NCBI GenBank assembly: GCA_030523805.1
Contig: JAUNHS010000085.1
Location: forward strand, 1-7,215
Length of the DNA: 7,215 nt
From: Acinetobacter sp.
GTDB lineage: Bacteria > Pseudomonadota > Gammaproteobacteria > Pseudomonadales > Moraxellaceae
Reading direction: 5' to 3'
Part shown: positions 1-7,215 of the stretch, piece after piece
How the letters are laid out: each line of letters opens with the position of its first letter
How positions within the stretch are numbered: position 1 is the first letter of the stretch
Notes under the pieces: model-generated
Told to the model about the DNA's origin: nothing
The model's input: the letters and a program-made list of their open reading frames with translations, nothing else
Databases searched by the model: none
Position numbers and translations under genes: made by a program

Positions 1-507
1 CCTGAAACATTTAGCTTGGGTATTTGTAATGGCTGTCAAATGATTTCACAGCTTGCACCACTTATTCCTGGTGCTGAGCATTGGGGACGTTTCCACCGTA
101 ACACATCAGAAGTGTTTGAGGCTCGTGTCGTCAATGTACGTGTAGAGCAATCGCCATCAGTATTGTTACAAGGTATGGAAGGCTCAATTTTACCGATTGC
201 TGTAGCACATGGCGAAGGGCGTTTAGTGGTTGCAGAGCAAGATTTGGCTCAAATGAAGCAAGCAAATCAAATTGCTTTACGTTATGTAGATAGCCAAGGC
301 AATGCAACACAGCAATATCCACTCAATCCAAATGGCTCACCAGAAGCGATTACAGGTTTAACGTCTTTAGATGGCCGTGCAACCGTGATGATGCCACACC
401 CAGAGCGTAATTTCCGTGCAGTACAGCATTCATGGAAGCCAAGCGAATGGACGCAAGATGGTGCATGGTTGCGTATGTTCCGTAATGCTCGTAAATTTGT
501 CGGCTAA
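1..507 (+). CDS. purL: Phosphoribosylformylglycinamidine synthase, C-terminal glutaminase part (5'-truncated)
   Basis: This is the last 168 codons of PurL, which converts FGAR, glutamine and ATP to FGAM in the fourth step of purine synthesis in the cytoplasm. The reading frame is open from base 1, so the gene begins outside the window; there is no true start here. What remains is the class I glutamine amidotransferase domain. Numbering residues from base 1, the nucleophile elbow GICNGCQ places the catalytic Cys at residue 9, and the PHPE motif supplies His133 and Glu135 of the triad. Other family signatures are [27 protein letters not shown] and the C-terminal FRNARK. This matches the single large-chain PurL of Gammaproteobacteria (about 1,300 residues), in which glutaminase and synthase are fused, rather than the separate PurQ of Bacillus. 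The N-terminal parts cannot be judged. The stop is TAA at 505-507. Confidence 0.95.
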   Translation, partial: PETFSLGICNGCQMISQLAPLIPGAEHWGRFHRNTSEVFEARVVNVRVEQSPSVLLQGMEGSILPIAVAHGEGRLVVAEQDLAQMKQANQIALRYVDSQGNATQQYPLNPNGSPEAITGLTSLDGRATVMMPHPERNFRAVQHSWKPSEWTQDGAWLRMFRNARKFVG

Positions 508-516
508 TGCGAAGTA

Positions 517-556
517 ATAACAGTAGAGATATTTTAAATTTTATCTCTGCTGTTAT
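517..556 (+). terminator. Long hairpin at the purL 3' end, without a T-tract
   Basis: Bases 517-531 pair with 542-556 to form a 15-bp stem with one T:G wobble (524/549) and a 10-base loop. It starts nine bases after the purL stop and lies before the next start codon. The stem is AT-rich and is followed by GCGTGGTTAATT, not a run of T, so it is not a textbook intrinsic terminator. It may terminate weakly, or protect the purL mRNA 3' end while allowing read-through into the transporter gene. Confidence 0.45.
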
Positions 557-572
557 GCGTGGTTAATTAACG

Positions 573-1385
573 ATGGAATTTATTTTTTACCTTGCCATTG
601 GTAGTGTGTCTGGCTTTTGTGCAGGCTTGTTTGGCATTGGTGGTGGGTTGATTATTATCCCATGTTTGTATTTTTTCTTTCGCTATATGCATTATCCTGA
701 GCAAGGGATTATGCACTTGGCGATTGGTACAGCATTGGCAAGTATTATCATTAGCTCGCTGAGTTCAGCATTGGCACATCACAAAAAGAAAGCCATTTTA
801 TGGCCGATTGTGAAAAATTTTGTGCCATTGATGATGTTAGGTAGTGTGCTTGGTGCGTGGATTGCCGATCAATTAACTTCATCTGTACTGCAAATTGTGA
901 TTGGTTTATTTGCACTGTGGACGGCTCAAAAGATGTTTTTTACTGCCAAGCAAGTGGTGGTATCGCAAGCATTGCCGAGTGCTTGGCAACAGCGTAGCGT
1001 TGCAGGATTAATTGGTATTGCTTCTGCAATTTTTGGTATTGCAGGGGGCAGTATTACTGTACCGTATCTTAATCGTTATGGTGTGGTCATGCAAAATGCC
1101 GTAGCAACGTCTGCTGCGTGTGGCGTACCGATTGCCATTATGGGGGCAGTGGGCTATTTATGGTTCGGTTCACAGCAAAATTTAAATTTGCCACAAAGTA
1201 TCGGCTATGTACATATTTGGGCATTTTTAGGTATTAGTATCGCCAGTTTTTTAACGGCAAAATTGGGCGTGAAAGTCGCTCATGCCATTTCTGCGGCAAA
1301 ATTAAAGCGTTATTTTGCTTTAGAATTAGTGGTGGTCGGTATTTACTTTATTTATCAAGCCTTAACTGCATTGTATTTGCAATAA
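573..1385 (+). CDS. TSUP family (TauE/SafE) integral membrane transporter
   Basis: A 270-residue inner-membrane protein of the TSUP (formerly DUF81) family, whose members are linked to export or uptake of sulfite, sulfonates and related organic anions. Two homologous halves are visible. The first has GLFGIGGGLIIIPCL (residues 18-32) and HLAIGTALAS (48-57); the second has GIASAIFGIAGGSITVPYL (148-166) and NAVATSAACGVPIAIMGA (175-192). Both start with a glycine-rich FGIxGG loop in the first helix and continue with a small-residue helix. About seven or eight hydrophobic segments cover the length, which is normal for the family. The ATG at 573 begins right at the first helix, so a later start would damage the protein, although no Shine-Dalgarno sequence is evident upstream. 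The stop lies 21 bases before hemL, suggesting co-transcription. The substrate cannot be told from sequence; sulfite exporter is only the family label. Confidence 0.87.
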   Translation: MEFIFYLAIGSVSGFCAGLFGIGGGLIIIPCLYFFFRYMHYPEQGIMHLAIGTALASIIISSLSSALAHHKKKAILWPIVKNFVPLMMLGSVLGAWIADQLTSSVLQIVIGLFALWTAQKMFFTAKQVVVSQALPSAWQQRSVAGLIGIASAIFGIAGGSITVPYLNRYGVVMQNAVATSAACGVPIAIMGAVGYLWFGSQQNLNLPQSIGYVHIWAFLGISIASFLTAKLGVKVAHAISAAKLKRYFALELVVVGIYFIYQALTALYLQ

Positions 1386-1406
1386 TTTAAACATAAGAGA
1401 TGACGT

Positions 1407-2705
1407 ATGCAATTATCAACCAAGCAACAGCAATTATTTCAACAAGCCAATAAACATATCCCAGGTGGTGTAAATTCGCCTGTACGTGCATTCAATGGTG
1501 TAGGTGGTACGCCAATTTTTATTGATAAAGCACAAGGTGCGTATTTGTGGGACGTTGATGGTAAACGTTATGTGGATTATGTCGGCTCGTGGGGGCCAAT
1601 GATTTTGGGCCATGCTCACCCTGATATTATCCAAGCTGTACAAGAAGCTGCTCAAGATGGTTTAAGTTTTGGTGCACCGACGGTACACGAAACCACTTTG
1701 GCAGATACCATTTGCGAAATTATGCCATCTATTGAAATGGTGCGTATGACCAATTCAGGTACAGAAGCAACCATGACGGCAATCCGTTTGGCTCGTGGCT
1801 ATACGGGTCGTGATATGATTGTGAAATTTGAAGGGTGCTACCATGGGCATTCGGACAGTTTATTGGTCAAAGCTGGGTCGGGGCTTCTCACTTTGGGCGA
1901 GCCAACATCTAAAGGCGTGCCTGCTGATTTTGCCAAGCATACACTCACTTTACCTTATAATGATATTGACGCAGTAAAAGCCTGCTTTGCACAATACGGC
2001 AAGCAAATTGCTGGGGTGATTGTAGAACCTGTTGCAGGCAACATGAATTTGGTGAAGCCAATTAAAGGCTTTTTAGAAAGCATTCGTGAAATGTGTGATG
2101 AATACGGCTCTGTTTTCATTATTGATGAAGTGATGACAGGTTTCCGTGTGGCTTTAGGTGGTGCACAAGCTCATTATGGCGTTACGCCTGATTTGACCAC
2201 TTTAGGTAAAATCATTGGTGCAGGCTTACCTGTGGGTGCATTTGGTGGCAAAAAAGAAATTATGTCGTGCATTGCACCTTTGGGTGGAGTGTATCAAGCA
2301 GGGACATTGTCTGGCAATCCATTGGCAATGCGTGCAGGTTTGGCAATGTTTAAGCACTTACGCCAAGCAGACTTTTACCAACGCTTAAATGCAAAAATGC
2401 ACCGTTTAATGACAGGTATTCAAGCCGCTGCCGATGAAGTTGGCATTGCTTTGCATACCGATTATGCAGGTGGTTTATTTGGTATTTACTTTACCGATAA
2501 AAAGCAAATTACTACATTTGATGATGTGTTAAATTGCGATATTGAAGCCTTTAAAGCCTTTTTTCATGGTATGTTGCAACGTGGCGTAAACCTTGCACCA
2601 TCAGCATTTGAAGCAGGATTTATTTCTATTGCACATAGAGATGAAGATTTAGACTATACTATTGCGATGGCGAAAGAAGTCTTTATAGAAATGAAGCGGG
2701 GCTAA
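1407..2705 (+). CDS. hemL: Glutamate-1-semialdehyde 2,1-aminomutase
   Basis: HemL is a cytoplasmic PLP enzyme that moves the amino group of glutamate-1-semialdehyde to give 5-aminolevulinate, the second step of the C5 route to haem after HemA. The 432 residues match the family length. Visible signatures: an N-terminal [12 protein letters not shown] (18-29), SWGPMILGH (61-69), the active-site loop SFGAPT (87-92), cofactor phosphate-binding NSGTEATM (116-123), YHGHSD (145-150), [10 protein letters not shown] (238-247) with the pyridine-nitrogen Asp240, and [18 protein letters not shown] (264-281) with the Schiff-base lysine at 268. The class III aminotransferase fold is complete and no key residue is missing. 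The ATG at 1407 has a modest AAGAGA ribosome site (1395-1400). The gene closely follows the TSUP transporter with no promoter or terminator between them. No strong terminator is seen after its TAA stop. Confidence 0.97.
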   Translation: MQLSTKQQQLFQQANKHIPGGVNSPVRAFNGVGGTPIFIDKAQGAYLWDVDGKRYVDYVGSWGPMILGHAHPDIIQAVQEAAQDGLSFGAPTVHETTLADTICEIMPSIEMVRMTNSGTEATMTAIRLARGYTGRDMIVKFEGCYHGHSDSLLVKAGSGLLTLGEPTSKGVPADFAKHTLTLPYNDIDAVKACFAQYGKQIAGVIVEPVAGNMNLVKPIKGFLESIREMCDEYGSVFIIDEVMTGFRVALGGAQAHYGVTPDLTTLGKIIGAGLPVGAFGGKKEIMSCIAPLGGVYQAGTLSGNPLAMRAGLAMFKHLRQADFYQRLNAKMHRLMTGIQAAADEVGIALHTDYAGGLFGIYFTDKKQITTFDDVLNCDIEAFKAFFHGMLQRGVNLAPSAFEAGFISIAHRDEDLDYTIAMAKEVFIEMKRG

Positions 2706-2725
2706 TGATGTTTTCATGCTAATGC

Positions 2726-2754
2726 TTGCAAAGCGATAGAAATTGCAGTAAAAT
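2726..2754 (+). promoter_or_regulatory. Sigma70-type promoter for rpmE
   Basis: TTGCAA (2726-2731) and TAAAAT (2749-2754) are separated by exactly 17 bases, matching the sigma70 consensus at four and five of six positions. The predicted start of transcription is near 2761, giving a leader of about 160 nt before the rpmE ATG. The -10 element lies inside the perfect palindrome at 2745-2759. Confidence 0.65.
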
Positions 2755-2759
2755 ACTGC
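2745..2759. repeat. Perfect 6-bp inverted repeat over the rpmE -10 element
   Basis: GCAGTA (2745-2750) and TACTGC (2754-2759) form a perfect inverted repeat around AAA. It covers the whole predicted -10 hexamer, where a repressor would block RNA polymerase. It does not resemble the gammaproteobacterial Zur box as I know it. No regulator can be named, and a repeat this short could arise by chance. Confidence 0.35.
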
Positions 2760-2765
2760 GACTTG

Positions 2766-2888
2766 TTGGCTTGGCTCTAATCACTAGCATTTCGGTAAGC
2801 CAAAAGAAATGGTCTGTTATGGTGTTCATCTGCGGTATTCCGCCTGTTCCTTTACTCAAGTAAAGAGTGATGAATTGCGATGACAGCA
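2766..2888 (+). promoter_or_regulatory. Structured rpmE mRNA leader, candidate L31 autoregulatory element
   Basis: The predicted 5' UTR is full of complementary segments. An upstream hairpin pairs 2766-2772 with 2797-2803 (TTGGCTT/AAGCCAA). Downstream, TTCATC (2825-2830) pairs with GATGAA (2869-2874) and closes a three-way junction holding GCGG/CCGC (2832-2835/2840-2843, loop TATT) and CTTTAC/GTAAAG (2850-2855/2860-2865, loop TCAA). A second GATGA at 2879-2883 gives a competing imperfect helix: about nine pairs between 2823-2833 and 2877-2885 with two bulges. That helix excludes the GCGG hairpin and the first closing stem. Leaders that bind L31 and repress its own translation are known in Gammaproteobacteria, so this is a natural candidate. 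The pairings are seen; the function is inferred. Confidence 0.5.
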
Positions 2889-2919
2889 AAACCTTTCTAC
2901 TATTTAGGAGTTAATCGTC

Positions 2920-3144
2920 ATGCGTGCCGATATTCACCCAGCTTATACAAACATTGTTGCAACTTGTTCTTGCGGTAACGTAATTGAAACACGTTCTGCT
3001 TTAAACAAAGAATCTATCTATTTAGACGTATGTTCTGCTTGCCACCCATTCTATACAGGTCGTCAAAAAGAAGTAAATACGGGTGGTCGTGTTGATAAAT
3101 TTAATCAACGCTTTAAGACTATGGCTCGTTCTATCAAACGTTAA
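2920..3144 (+). CDS. rpmE: 50S ribosomal protein bL31 (zinc-binding form)
   Basis: The 74-residue bL31 belongs to the large ribosomal subunit, where it bridges the central protuberance to the small-subunit head. The sequence is the C+ (zinc-ribbon) type: Cys16 and Cys18 in TCSCGN, then Cys38 and Cys41 in [10 protein letters not shown]. It also shows the N-terminal MRADIHPAY, the HPFYTG motif and a basic tail. Length is normal. Translation starts at ATG 2920 with AGGAG at 2906-2910, nine bases upstream. The gene stands alone, between its own promoter with a long structured leader and an intrinsic terminator 18 bases after the stop. In organisms with two L31 genes, zinc starvation replaces this form with a cysteine-free paralogue (usually ykgM/rpmE2); none lies in this window. 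Confidence 0.97.
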   Translation: MRADIHPAYTNIVATCSCGNVIETRSALNKESIYLDVCSACHPFYTGRQKEVNTGGRVDKFNQRFKTMARSIKR

Positions 3145-3162
3145 TTCGTCTATAGAAATAGC

Positions 3163-3190
3163 AAAAAACCACCGATTTGGTGGTTTTTTT
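3163..3190 (+). terminator. Intrinsic terminator after rpmE
   Basis: CCACC (3169-3173) pairs with GGTGG (3179-3183) around a GATTT loop. A run of six A (3163-3168) before the stem and seven T (3184-3190) after it extend the helix and supply the U-tract. The A-run would also give a T-run on the other strand, so it could act in both directions, but no convergent gene is present. Confidence 0.9.
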
Positions 3191-3252
3191 ATGGCAATTG
3201 CTTCGGCTTGTTTAAATTTAAAGCATATCATTGCAAAGAAATGTTACTATTG

Positions 3253-3281
3253 CTTGAATTATTGCTGAAAACACCGCATAT
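3253..3281 (+). promoter_or_regulatory. Sigma32 (RpoH)-like heat-shock promoter for htpX
   Basis: CTTGAA (3253-3258), 15 bases, then CCGCATAT (3274-3281) matches the sigma32 consensus CTTGAA with CCCCATnT, with one mismatch (G at 3276). It sits about 60 bases before the htpX start, and htpX is a heat-shock gene in E. coli. Transcription would begin near 3288. A weaker sigma70 reading overlaps it (TTGAAT 3254-3259, 17 bases, CATATT 3277-3282), so dual recognition is possible. Confidence 0.55.
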
Positions 3282-3291
3282 TAGCCATAAC

Positions 3292-3321
3292 TATGATTGT
3301 TCAATCATATCATCTTGATAT
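3292..3321 (+). promoter_or_regulatory. Two overlapping inverted repeats in the htpX 5' UTR
   Basis: TATGATTG (3292-3299) and CAATCATA (3302-3309) form a perfect 8-bp inverted repeat around TT. A second repeat, ATATCA/TGATAT (3307-3312/3316-3321, loop TCT), shares three bases with it, so the two RNA hairpins cannot both form fully. The second ends two bases before the AAGAGGA ribosome site (3324-3330). The pair could be an operator or a weak temperature-sensitive RNA element, or simply AT-rich sequence. Confidence 0.35.
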
Positions 3322-3339
3322 TTAAGAGGACTTTTTTTA

Positions 3340-4242
3340 ATGATGCGGATTGCTTTGTTTTTATTAACAAACCTTGCTGTCCTAGTGGTTGCAGGCATTA
3401 TCTTGTCGCTGTTGGGCGTGGGTAGCTATCTCCAACCAAACGGACTCAACCTAGGCAGTTTGATGGTATTCTGTTTAGTGTTTGGTATGGTAGGTTCGTT
3501 AGTTTCGTTGTTCATGTCTAAATGGATGGCGAAAAAAACAACAGGAACGGAAATTATTGATCCGAATGCACCACGCAACCAAGCAGAAGTATGGTTGTTG
3601 CAAACGGTGGCAGAATTATCACAACGTGCCAATATTCAAATGCCTGAAGTGGGAATTTTCCCATCGTATCAACCGAATGCTTTTGCAACAGGTTGGAATA
3701 AAAATGCGGCTTTAGTGGCTGTATCTACAGGCTTGCTTGAGCGTATGAATAAAGACGAATTGCGTGCAGTACTTGCCCATGAAATTGGCCACGTTGCCAA
3801 TGGCGATATGGTTACATTATCGCTTATTCAAGGTGTGGTGAACGCATTTGTCATGTTCTTTGCTCGTATTGTGGGCGATTTTATTGACCGTAATGTGTTT
3901 GGCCGTGAAGATGGTGAAGCACCAGGTTTGGCTTATTTCATTATCACTATGGTGTTAGATATTGTATTTGGTATTTTAGCATCTGCGATTGTGATGTGGT
4001 TCTCTCGCTACCGTGAATACCGTGCCGATGAAGCAGGTGCACGTTTGGCAGGGAAAGAAGCGATGATTTCTGCTTTATTACGCTTGCAAGATACTGTGGA
4101 TATGCCAGATGCCATGCCAAAAGAAATGAAAGCATTGGCAATTACTGAAGGTAAATCTGAAGGCTTTAGCTTGGCGGCATTGTTCCAAACGCACCCAAGC
4201 ATTGAGCAACGTGTAGAAGCCTTGCGTAAATTGAATGTTTAA
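3340..4242 (+). CDS. htpX: Membrane zinc metalloprotease HtpX (M48B family)
   Basis: HtpX is an inner-membrane endopeptidase that degrades damaged or misassembled membrane proteins with its active site on the cytoplasmic side, working alongside FtsH. The 300 residues contain HEIGH at 147-151 (zinc ligands His147 and His151, catalytic Glu148) and REYRADEAG at 225-233, where Glu226 is the expected third ligand. Hydrophobic segments fall near residues 4-26, 38-60, 160-180 and 196-220, the usual arrangement with two N-terminal helices. The C-terminal [11 protein letters not shown] (285-295) is also typical. Two ATG codons lie in tandem (3340 and 3343); AAGAGGA at 3324-3330 is nine bases from the first and twelve from the second, favouring the first. 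The gene stands alone between a sigma32-like promoter and a strong terminator. All catalytic residues are present. Confidence 0.96.
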   Translation: MMRIALFLLTNLAVLVVAGIILSLLGVGSYLQPNGLNLGSLMVFCLVFGMVGSLVSLFMSKWMAKKTTGTEIIDPNAPRNQAEVWLLQTVAELSQRANIQMPEVGIFPSYQPNAFATGWNKNAALVAVSTGLLERMNKDELRAVLAHEIGHVANGDMVTLSLIQGVVNAFVMFFARIVGDFIDRNVFGREDGEAPGLAYFIITMVLDIVFGILASAIVMWFSRYREYRADEAGARLAGKEAMISALLRLQDTVDMPDAMPKEMKALAITEGKSEGFSLAALFQTHPSIEQRVEALRKLNV

Positions 4243-4267
4243 TCGTGATATATCACTAAACATCATC

Positions 4268-4298
4268 AAAACCGTATTCATTTGAATACGGTTTTTTT
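4268..4298 (+). terminator. Intrinsic terminator after htpX
   Basis: CCGTATTC (4272-4279) pairs perfectly with GAATACGG (4284-4291) around an ATTT loop, followed by seven T (4292-4298). Four A at 4268-4271 extend the stem against the T-tract. It begins 25 bases after the htpX stop. Confidence 0.92.
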
Positions 4299-4334
4299 GT
4301 GTGCTGATTTTGCTTTGTATGACGTGTGTACAAA

Positions 4335-4364
4335 TTGACGAAGCGTGCATTTATTCAGTAGAAT
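4335..4364 (+). promoter_or_regulatory. Sigma70-type promoter for the lipoprotein gene
   Basis: TTGACG (4335-4340), 18 bases, then TAGAAT (4359-4364) match the sigma70 consensus at five of six positions each. It lies just after the htpX terminator. Transcription would start near 4371, giving a 5' UTR of about 40 nt with AGGGGAG (4400-4406) as ribosome site. Confidence 0.75.
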
Positions 4365-4411
4365 AACGCATAAATTTTTACCATGCTGATGCCAATATTA
4401 GGGGAGAAAAA

Positions 4412-4975
4412 ATGTTTTCATTATACAACTTTACACGCAAGCAACCATTATCTACGCTGATGAGTACCATGCTGATGTGTGGCTTTTTGGTGGCGTGCGG
4501 TGGGCAGCAAAATAAGCAAAACTCTGAACAAACGGCTCAAGCCAATTCACCAGCAACAAAGCAAGCAACCCATGAACAACCAGCACAAAAAATTCAACCT
4601 GCTGCAAAACTTAGCCCAGATGCAACAGCACACGCACAACGTGCTTGGGTGTTTATTAATCAAGCAGAGCAATTGGTGGAGCAACAGCAAAAAGATGTGT
4701 TAGATTTACAAGTTCGCCAACCAATTCGCCAATTAACGCAAGATTGGATGACACAAGTCAAAATGAATGATGCCGTAACCGAAGGCAAATACGCCATGTG
4801 CCGTAAAAGTTTGACCAGTTTAGATATTTGGGCAAGAGCGGTATTGGAGCAATCAAGCGATATAGAAAAGAAAAAAGCAGCTTATCAACGTGATAAAGCC
4901 TTGTGCCAAGATGCAATTGAACACCCAGATTTGGGCAATACTGACCCGAAAATGTGGGAGAAATCATCATCATAA
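4412..4975 (+). CDS. Hypothetical outer-membrane lipoprotein
   Basis: I do not recognise this 187-residue protein beyond its being a lipoprotein. The N-terminus is a type II signal peptide: basic Arg9-Lys10, a hydrophobic stretch to residue 28 and lipobox LVAC with lipid-bearing Cys29. Residue 30 is Gly, not Asp, so the Lol system should send it to the outer membrane. Residues 31-66 form a disordered-looking linker rich in Gln, Ala, Asn, Thr and Lys. Residues 70-170 look helical and charged, and contain Cys130 and Cys165, which could form a disulfide in the periplasm. No catalytic motif is visible. ATG 4412 has a strong AGGGGAG site five bases upstream; later starts at Met17 or Met20 would remove the basic n-region. 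It has its own promoter and appears monocistronic, so its neighbours give no hint of its function. Confidence 0.85.
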   Translation: MFSLYNFTRKQPLSTLMSTMLMCGFLVACGGQQNKQNSEQTAQANSPATKQATHEQPAQKIQPAAKLSPDATAHAQRAWVFINQAEQLVEQQQKDVLDLQVRQPIRQLTQDWMTQVKMNDAVTEGKYAMCRKSLTSLDIWARAVLEQSSDIEKKKAAYQRDKALCQDAIEHPDLGNTDPKMWEKSSS

Positions 4976-5015
4976 TGCTTGAATATAAGCAAAATAATGA
5001 AAAATCTTAAAACAA

Positions 5016-5081
5016 CATGGAATTGACCCAAATGGCAATACATCATTGCCATTTGGGTAATTGCATAATTGCATGGAATTG
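5016..5081. repeat. Cluster of short direct repeats flanking a hairpin
   Basis: CATGGAATTG occurs at 5016-5025 and again at 5072-5081, on either side of the 5026-5058 hairpin. AATTG directly abuts the hairpin on both sides (5021-5025 and 5059-5063). Immediately after it, AATTGCAT is repeated twice in tandem (5059-5074). A palindrome flanked by direct repeats recalls a small mobile palindromic element or replication slippage, but it is too short to say which. Confidence 0.5.
5026..5058. terminator. Perfect 14-bp hairpin between the lipoprotein gene and fadH
   Basis: ACCCAAATGGCAAT (5026-5039) and ATTGCCATTTGGGT (5045-5058) are exactly complementary around the five-base loop ACATC. It is the longest perfect stem in the window. 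It could end transcription of the lipoprotein gene, but no T-run follows on either strand, so the terminator call is uncertain. A protein-binding site or an mRNA 3'-end stabiliser is also possible. Confidence 0.5.
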
Positions 5082-5091
5082 GCTAAGCTAA

Positions 5092-7164
<2,073 letters not shown>

Positions 7165-7183
7165 TTTGTTTGGTGTTTGTGGT

Positions 7184-7200
7184 AGTATAATTATTGTACT
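7184..7200 (+). other. Weak hairpin overlapping a consensus -10 hexamer after fadH
   Basis: TATAAT at 7186-7191 is a perfect -10 hexamer, but no good -35 is seen at 15-18 bases upstream. The same bases form a 7-bp stem AGTATAA/TTGTACT (7184-7190/7194-7200) with one wobble and a TTA loop, followed by a T-rich tail near 7207-7211. This could be a promoter for a gene beyond the window or a poor fadH terminator; the 51 bases available do not settle it. Confidence 0.3.
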
Positions 7201-7215
7201 TTATGATTTTTAAAT

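Noticed and set aside
2761..2919. Possible tRNA or short peptide gene in the rpmE upstream gap
   Set aside because: No acceptor stem, TTCGA arm or CCA end fits, and short frames there lack ribosome sites; a leader RNA explains the pairing better.
3231..3259. TTGCAA, 17 bases, TTGAAT as an alternative htpX sigma70 promoter
   Set aside because: The -10 match is poor, and the overlapping CTTGAA/CCGCATAT pair fits the known regulation of htpX better.
3083..3268. 61-codon plus-strand reading frame overlapping the rpmE end
   Set aside because: It starts inside rpmE in another frame and reads through the intrinsic terminator stem; no ribosome site or recognisable motif.
4078..4350. 90-codon minus-strand reading frame across the htpX 3' end and terminator
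   Set aside because: It runs antisense through conserved htpX codons and the terminator stem, has no ribosome site that I can see, and its translation resembles no family.

Overview
The window looks like ordinary chromosome from an AT-rich gammaproteobacterium, most likely Acinetobacter or another member of the Moraxellaceae. This rests on remembered family sequences: HtpX, FadH, L31 and PurL all read as gammaproteobacterial, and HtpX closely matches what I recall of the Acinetobacter protein. I ran no search. All recognised genes lie on the + strand. Codon and base use look uniform, and I see no insertion sequence, phage gene, CRISPR array, tRNA or rRNA.

Layout from left to right. Positions 1-507 hold the C-terminal glutaminase end of PurL (purine synthesis), followed by a long hairpin. 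A TauE/SafE-type membrane transporter (573-1385) and hemL (1407-2705, tetrapyrrole synthesis) are 21 bases apart and probably co-transcribed. A 214-base gap then carries a good sigma70-type promoter and a roughly 160-nt structured leader ahead of rpmE (2920-3144, ribosomal protein L31), which ends in an intrinsic terminator. A second gap holds a sigma32-like heat-shock promoter and overlapping inverted repeats ahead of htpX (3340-4242, membrane metalloprotease), which also has its own terminator. A clear sigma70 promoter then drives an unrecognised outer-membrane lipoprotein (4412-4975). A repeat-rich gap with a perfect 14-bp hairpin comes before fadH (5137-7164, 2,4-dienoyl-CoA reductase). 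The last 51 bases hold a -10-like hexamer and a weak hairpin.

The genes do not form one pathway. They are separate housekeeping units: purine synthesis, haem precursor synthesis, translation, membrane protein quality control and unsaturated fatty acid oxidation. No complete new system is visible. The points most worth following are in the non-coding gaps: the rpmE leader with two competing folds, the heat-shock promoter and 5' UTR of htpX, and the compact repeat cluster before fadH. The lipoprotein is the only gene here without an assignable family. No gene-free stretch is longer than 300 bases.
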